From assembly GCA_963705545.1 (NCBI GenBank), contig CAVPJX010000004.1:310001-374000 (forward strand): 64,000 bases of DNA, read 5' to 3'. A model generated the notes under the pieces. That model was not told the origin of the DNA and searched no databases. It saw only the letters and a program-made list of their open reading frames with translations. This stretch comes from DATBLY01 sp963705545. GTDB taxonomy: Bacteria > Actinomycetota > UBA4738 > HRBIN12. The translations under genes and the position numbers were made by a program. Positions 62,105 through 64,000 of this stretch are shown here, piece by piece (positions within the stretch are counted from its first letter, which is position 1; each line of letters opens with the position of its first letter).

Positions 62105-62139
62105 TAGGCTCGCGGCCCCGACGACCACGCAGGAGGCGG
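62105..62139 (+). promoter_or_regulatory. Promoter and ribosome site of trpB
   Basis: TAGGCT (62105-62110) is the -10 box; AGGAGGCGG at 62131-62139 precedes the ATG at 62146. This is a gene with a normal leader. Confidence 0.5.
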
Positions 62140-62145
62140 TTCCCT

Positions 62146-63529
62146 ATGACCGATGCGCGCACCCGGTTCGACCTCGGCCCCGAGGACCTTCCCACGGCGT
62201 GGTTCAACATCATGCCGGACCTCGCGCAGAAGATCGCGCCGCTCCCGCCGCTGAGCCCGATGACGAAGGAGCCGATCGGCCCCGACGACCTGGCGCCGCT
62301 GTTCCCGATGGCGCTGATCGGTCAGGAGGTCTCGACCGATCAGTGGATCGACATCCCCGGACCCGTCCTCGACATCTACCGCCTCTGGCGGACGACGCCG
62401 CTGTTCCGCGCCACGCAGGCTCGAGGAGGCGCTCGATACGCCGGCGCACATCTACTTCAAGTACGAGGGGGTGTCGCCCGCGGGGTCCCACAAGCCCAAC
62501 ACGGCGGTCCCGCAGGCCTACTACAACAAGGAGGCCGGGATCCGGCGGATCGCCACCGAGACCGGCGCCGGGCAGTGGGGATCGGCGATGGCGATGGCGT
62601 GCAACTTCTTCGGCCTCGAGTGCACGGTCTACATGGTGAAGGCCTCGTACGAGCAGAAGCCGTACCGCCGCGTGTTCATGGAGACGTTCGGGGCCGACGT
62701 GATCGCCTCGCCGTCGTCGCAGACGAACTCGGGCAAGGCGATCCTCGGCGAGCACCCGGACTCCACCGGCTCGCTCGGGATCGCGATCAGCGAGGCGGTG
62801 GAGGACGCGGCCACCCATGACGACACGAACTACGCGCTGGGCAGCGTCCTGGGGCACGTGCTGCTGCACCAGTCCGTGATCGGCCTCGAGGCCCAGCAGC
62901 AGATGGCGATGGCCGGCGAGGAGCCCGACGTGATCGTCGGCTGCGTGGGCGGCGGGTCGAACTACGCCGGGATCTCCTACCCGTTCATGGCGGAGAAGCT
63001 CCGCGGGGACAAGCCGGACCTGCGGTTCGTCGCGGCCGAGCCGGCGGCGTGCCCGACCTTGACCAAGGGGCGGTTCGCCTACGACTACGGCGACACGGCG
63101 CAGATCGCGCCGATCGTCCCGATGTACACGCTCGGCCACGGGTTCGTCCCGGCGCCGGTGCACGCCGGAGGCCTCCGGTACCACGGCGATGCGCCGTCGC
63201 TCTCGCTCCTGGTCCGCGACGGGTACATGGAGGCGAAGGCCTTCACGCAGAACCAGATCTTCGAGGCGGCCGTGCTGTTCGCGAAGACCCAGGGCATCCT
63301 CCCGGCGCCGGAGCCCGCGCACGCGATCAAGGCGACGATCGACGAGGCCATCGCGGCGAAGGAGGCGGGAGAGGAGCGCGTGATCCTGTTCAACCTCTGC
63401 GGCCACGGCCACTTCGACATGCAGGCCTACGACGACTACCTGAACGGCCGGCTGCCGGAGGTCGAATTCGAGCCGGCCGACGAGGAGGCCGCGCTCGCTG
63501 AGCTCCCGGAGGTGCCGATCCAGGTCTGA
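62146..63529 (+). CDS. trpB: Tryptophan synthase beta chain (TrpB2 type), frameshifted
   Basis: The first ~90 codons reach R-L-W-R-T-T-P-L-F-R-A-T; the rest continues in the next frame from L-E-E-A-L. Deleting one base in ACGCAGGCTCG (about 62414-62420) joins them to give ~460 residues. K in S-P-A-G-S-H-K-P-N-T is the PLP lysine; G-C-V-G-G-G-S-N-Y is the phosphate site. The long N-terminus and the length are those of TrpB2 (TrpEb_2), which often occurs without trpA as here. It would make tryptophan from indole and serine. Confidence 0.85.
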
Positions 63530-63551
63530 GCCCGAGTCGTCCGACCTCGGC

Positions 63552-64000
63552 TCACTCCGCGATCGTCTTGTCCGCGAGCTGGAACTCCTGCACGGCGAGC
63601 TCCATCGCCGCCCGGGCGAGGAGCTCGTAGCCGGTCGGCGTGAAGTGCAGCCCGTCCGGGGATCGGATCTCGATCACCTTGTTCCCGTCGTGCAGGTACG
63701 CCGTGTAGCCGCCCGAGGGCGTGGAGAACCGGCCCCACGTGTCGAGGAACGCGACGTCGGCCTCGTCCGCCGCGACGTCGTCGTAGATCCCGTTCAGGCG
63801 CTCCAGGATCTCCCAGCGCGCCTGGTCGCGGATCACCGGGAGCCCGACCCACACCACCCGCGACCCCCCGGACGTCGCGATCTGCGCGAAGTCGCGGACC
63901 CGCTCCTCGTAAGCATCCGCCCAGTCGAACGTGCCGATCGGCATCACGATCGGCCCCTGCGGGGACCGCAGGGACTGGCTGTCGTTCTCGCCGAGCATCA
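63552..64000 (-). CDS. SGNH-hydrolase (DUF459-like), 5'-truncated at window end
   Basis: The C-terminal ~149 residues are present; the start lies beyond the window. It carries G-E-N-D-S-Q, V-V-W-V-G-L-P-V-I-R, D-T-W-G-R-F and the C-terminal D-G-L-H-F-T-P-T-G-Y with the Asp and His of the catalytic triad (D-x-x-H). DUF459 proteins are secreted or membrane-linked SGNH hydrolases, some acting in cell envelope acyl chemistry. It converges on trpB with 22 nt between stops. Confidence 0.75.
   Translation of the reverse strand, partial: MLGENDSQSLRSPQGPIVMPIGTFDWADAYEERVRDFAQIATSGGSRVVWVGLPVIRDQARWEILERLNGIYDDVAADEADVAFLDTWGRFSTPSGGYTAYLHDGNKVIEIRSPDGLHFTPTGYELLARAAMELAVQEFQLADKTIAE

Overview
The window is very G+C rich (roughly 70% by eye) and densely coded on both strands. 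The gene content points to an uncultured, free-living actinobacterium: DUF5317, a UvrD2-type helicase with an HRDC tail, an MpaB/DUF2236 oxygenase-like protein, a DUF459 SGNH hydrolase, many GTG starts, and many TANNNT boxes 6-9 nt before start codons (leaderless promoters). I cannot assign a class or order from this. No rRNA, tRNA, CRISPR array, insertion sequence or phage gene was seen. About ten single-base frame breaks interrupt otherwise normal genes (uvrD2-like, two binding proteins, an oppC-like permease, a DUF11 protein, trpB). Nine look like one-base insertions, so assembly error is likelier than wholesale gene decay.

Layout. 1-9.5 kb: a histidine kinase tail, DUF5317, a NERD-domain helicase, a DUF2236 protein, a HAD phosphatase, a UbiE-like methyltransferase with a membrane partner, a frameshifted UvrD2-like helicase, an SMP-30-type protein and a lipoprotein. 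9.6-12.6 kb: a spermidine/putrescine-type ABC importer (binding protein and two permeases, no ATPase gene nearby). 12.6-19.6 kb: a MoxR-like AAA+ ATPase and its likely VWA partner, separated by a small membrane protein, a NERD-like protein and a secreted DUF11-repeat protein. 19.6-22.6 kb: a methyltransferase, a CaiB-type CoA-transferase and a coiled-coil protein.

22.6-29.5 kb (minus strand): an Opp/Dpp-type importer with two C-type permeases. 29.6-32.2 kb: a C45-family acyltransferase/peptidase and an unusual fusion of a class I gamma-glutamyl hydrolase to a GrpB domain. 32.2-36.4 kb: a GntR/UTRA repressor with a palindromic operator between its own -35 and -10, then an aldolase, a zinc alcohol dehydrogenase and an FGGY kinase, which reads as a polyol or sugar pathway.

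36.4-55.4 kb is the most striking part. It is an amine/amide catabolism island with four divergent glutamine-synthetase-like ligases, two class III aminotransferases, two stand-alone class I amidotransferase-type hydrolases (a third is fused to GrpB just upstream), a FluG-type amidohydrolase beside a FluG-type ligase, an acetamidase/formamidase, two APC permeases (one ethanolamine-permease-like), an SDR and an aldehyde dehydrogenase. Together these fit import of amines, gamma-glutamylation, oxidation or transamination, and release of glutamate, as in the Puu and GlnA3/GlnA4 routes, but with several substrates handled in parallel. 55.4-64 kb: a toroid-fold protein, GreA, a CDP-alcohol phosphotransferase, a Rieske protein, 6-phosphogluconate and glucose-6-phosphate dehydrogenases, a secreted lysyl-oxidase-like protein, a TrpB2-type tryptophan synthase beta chain (frameshifted) and a partial SGNH hydrolase.
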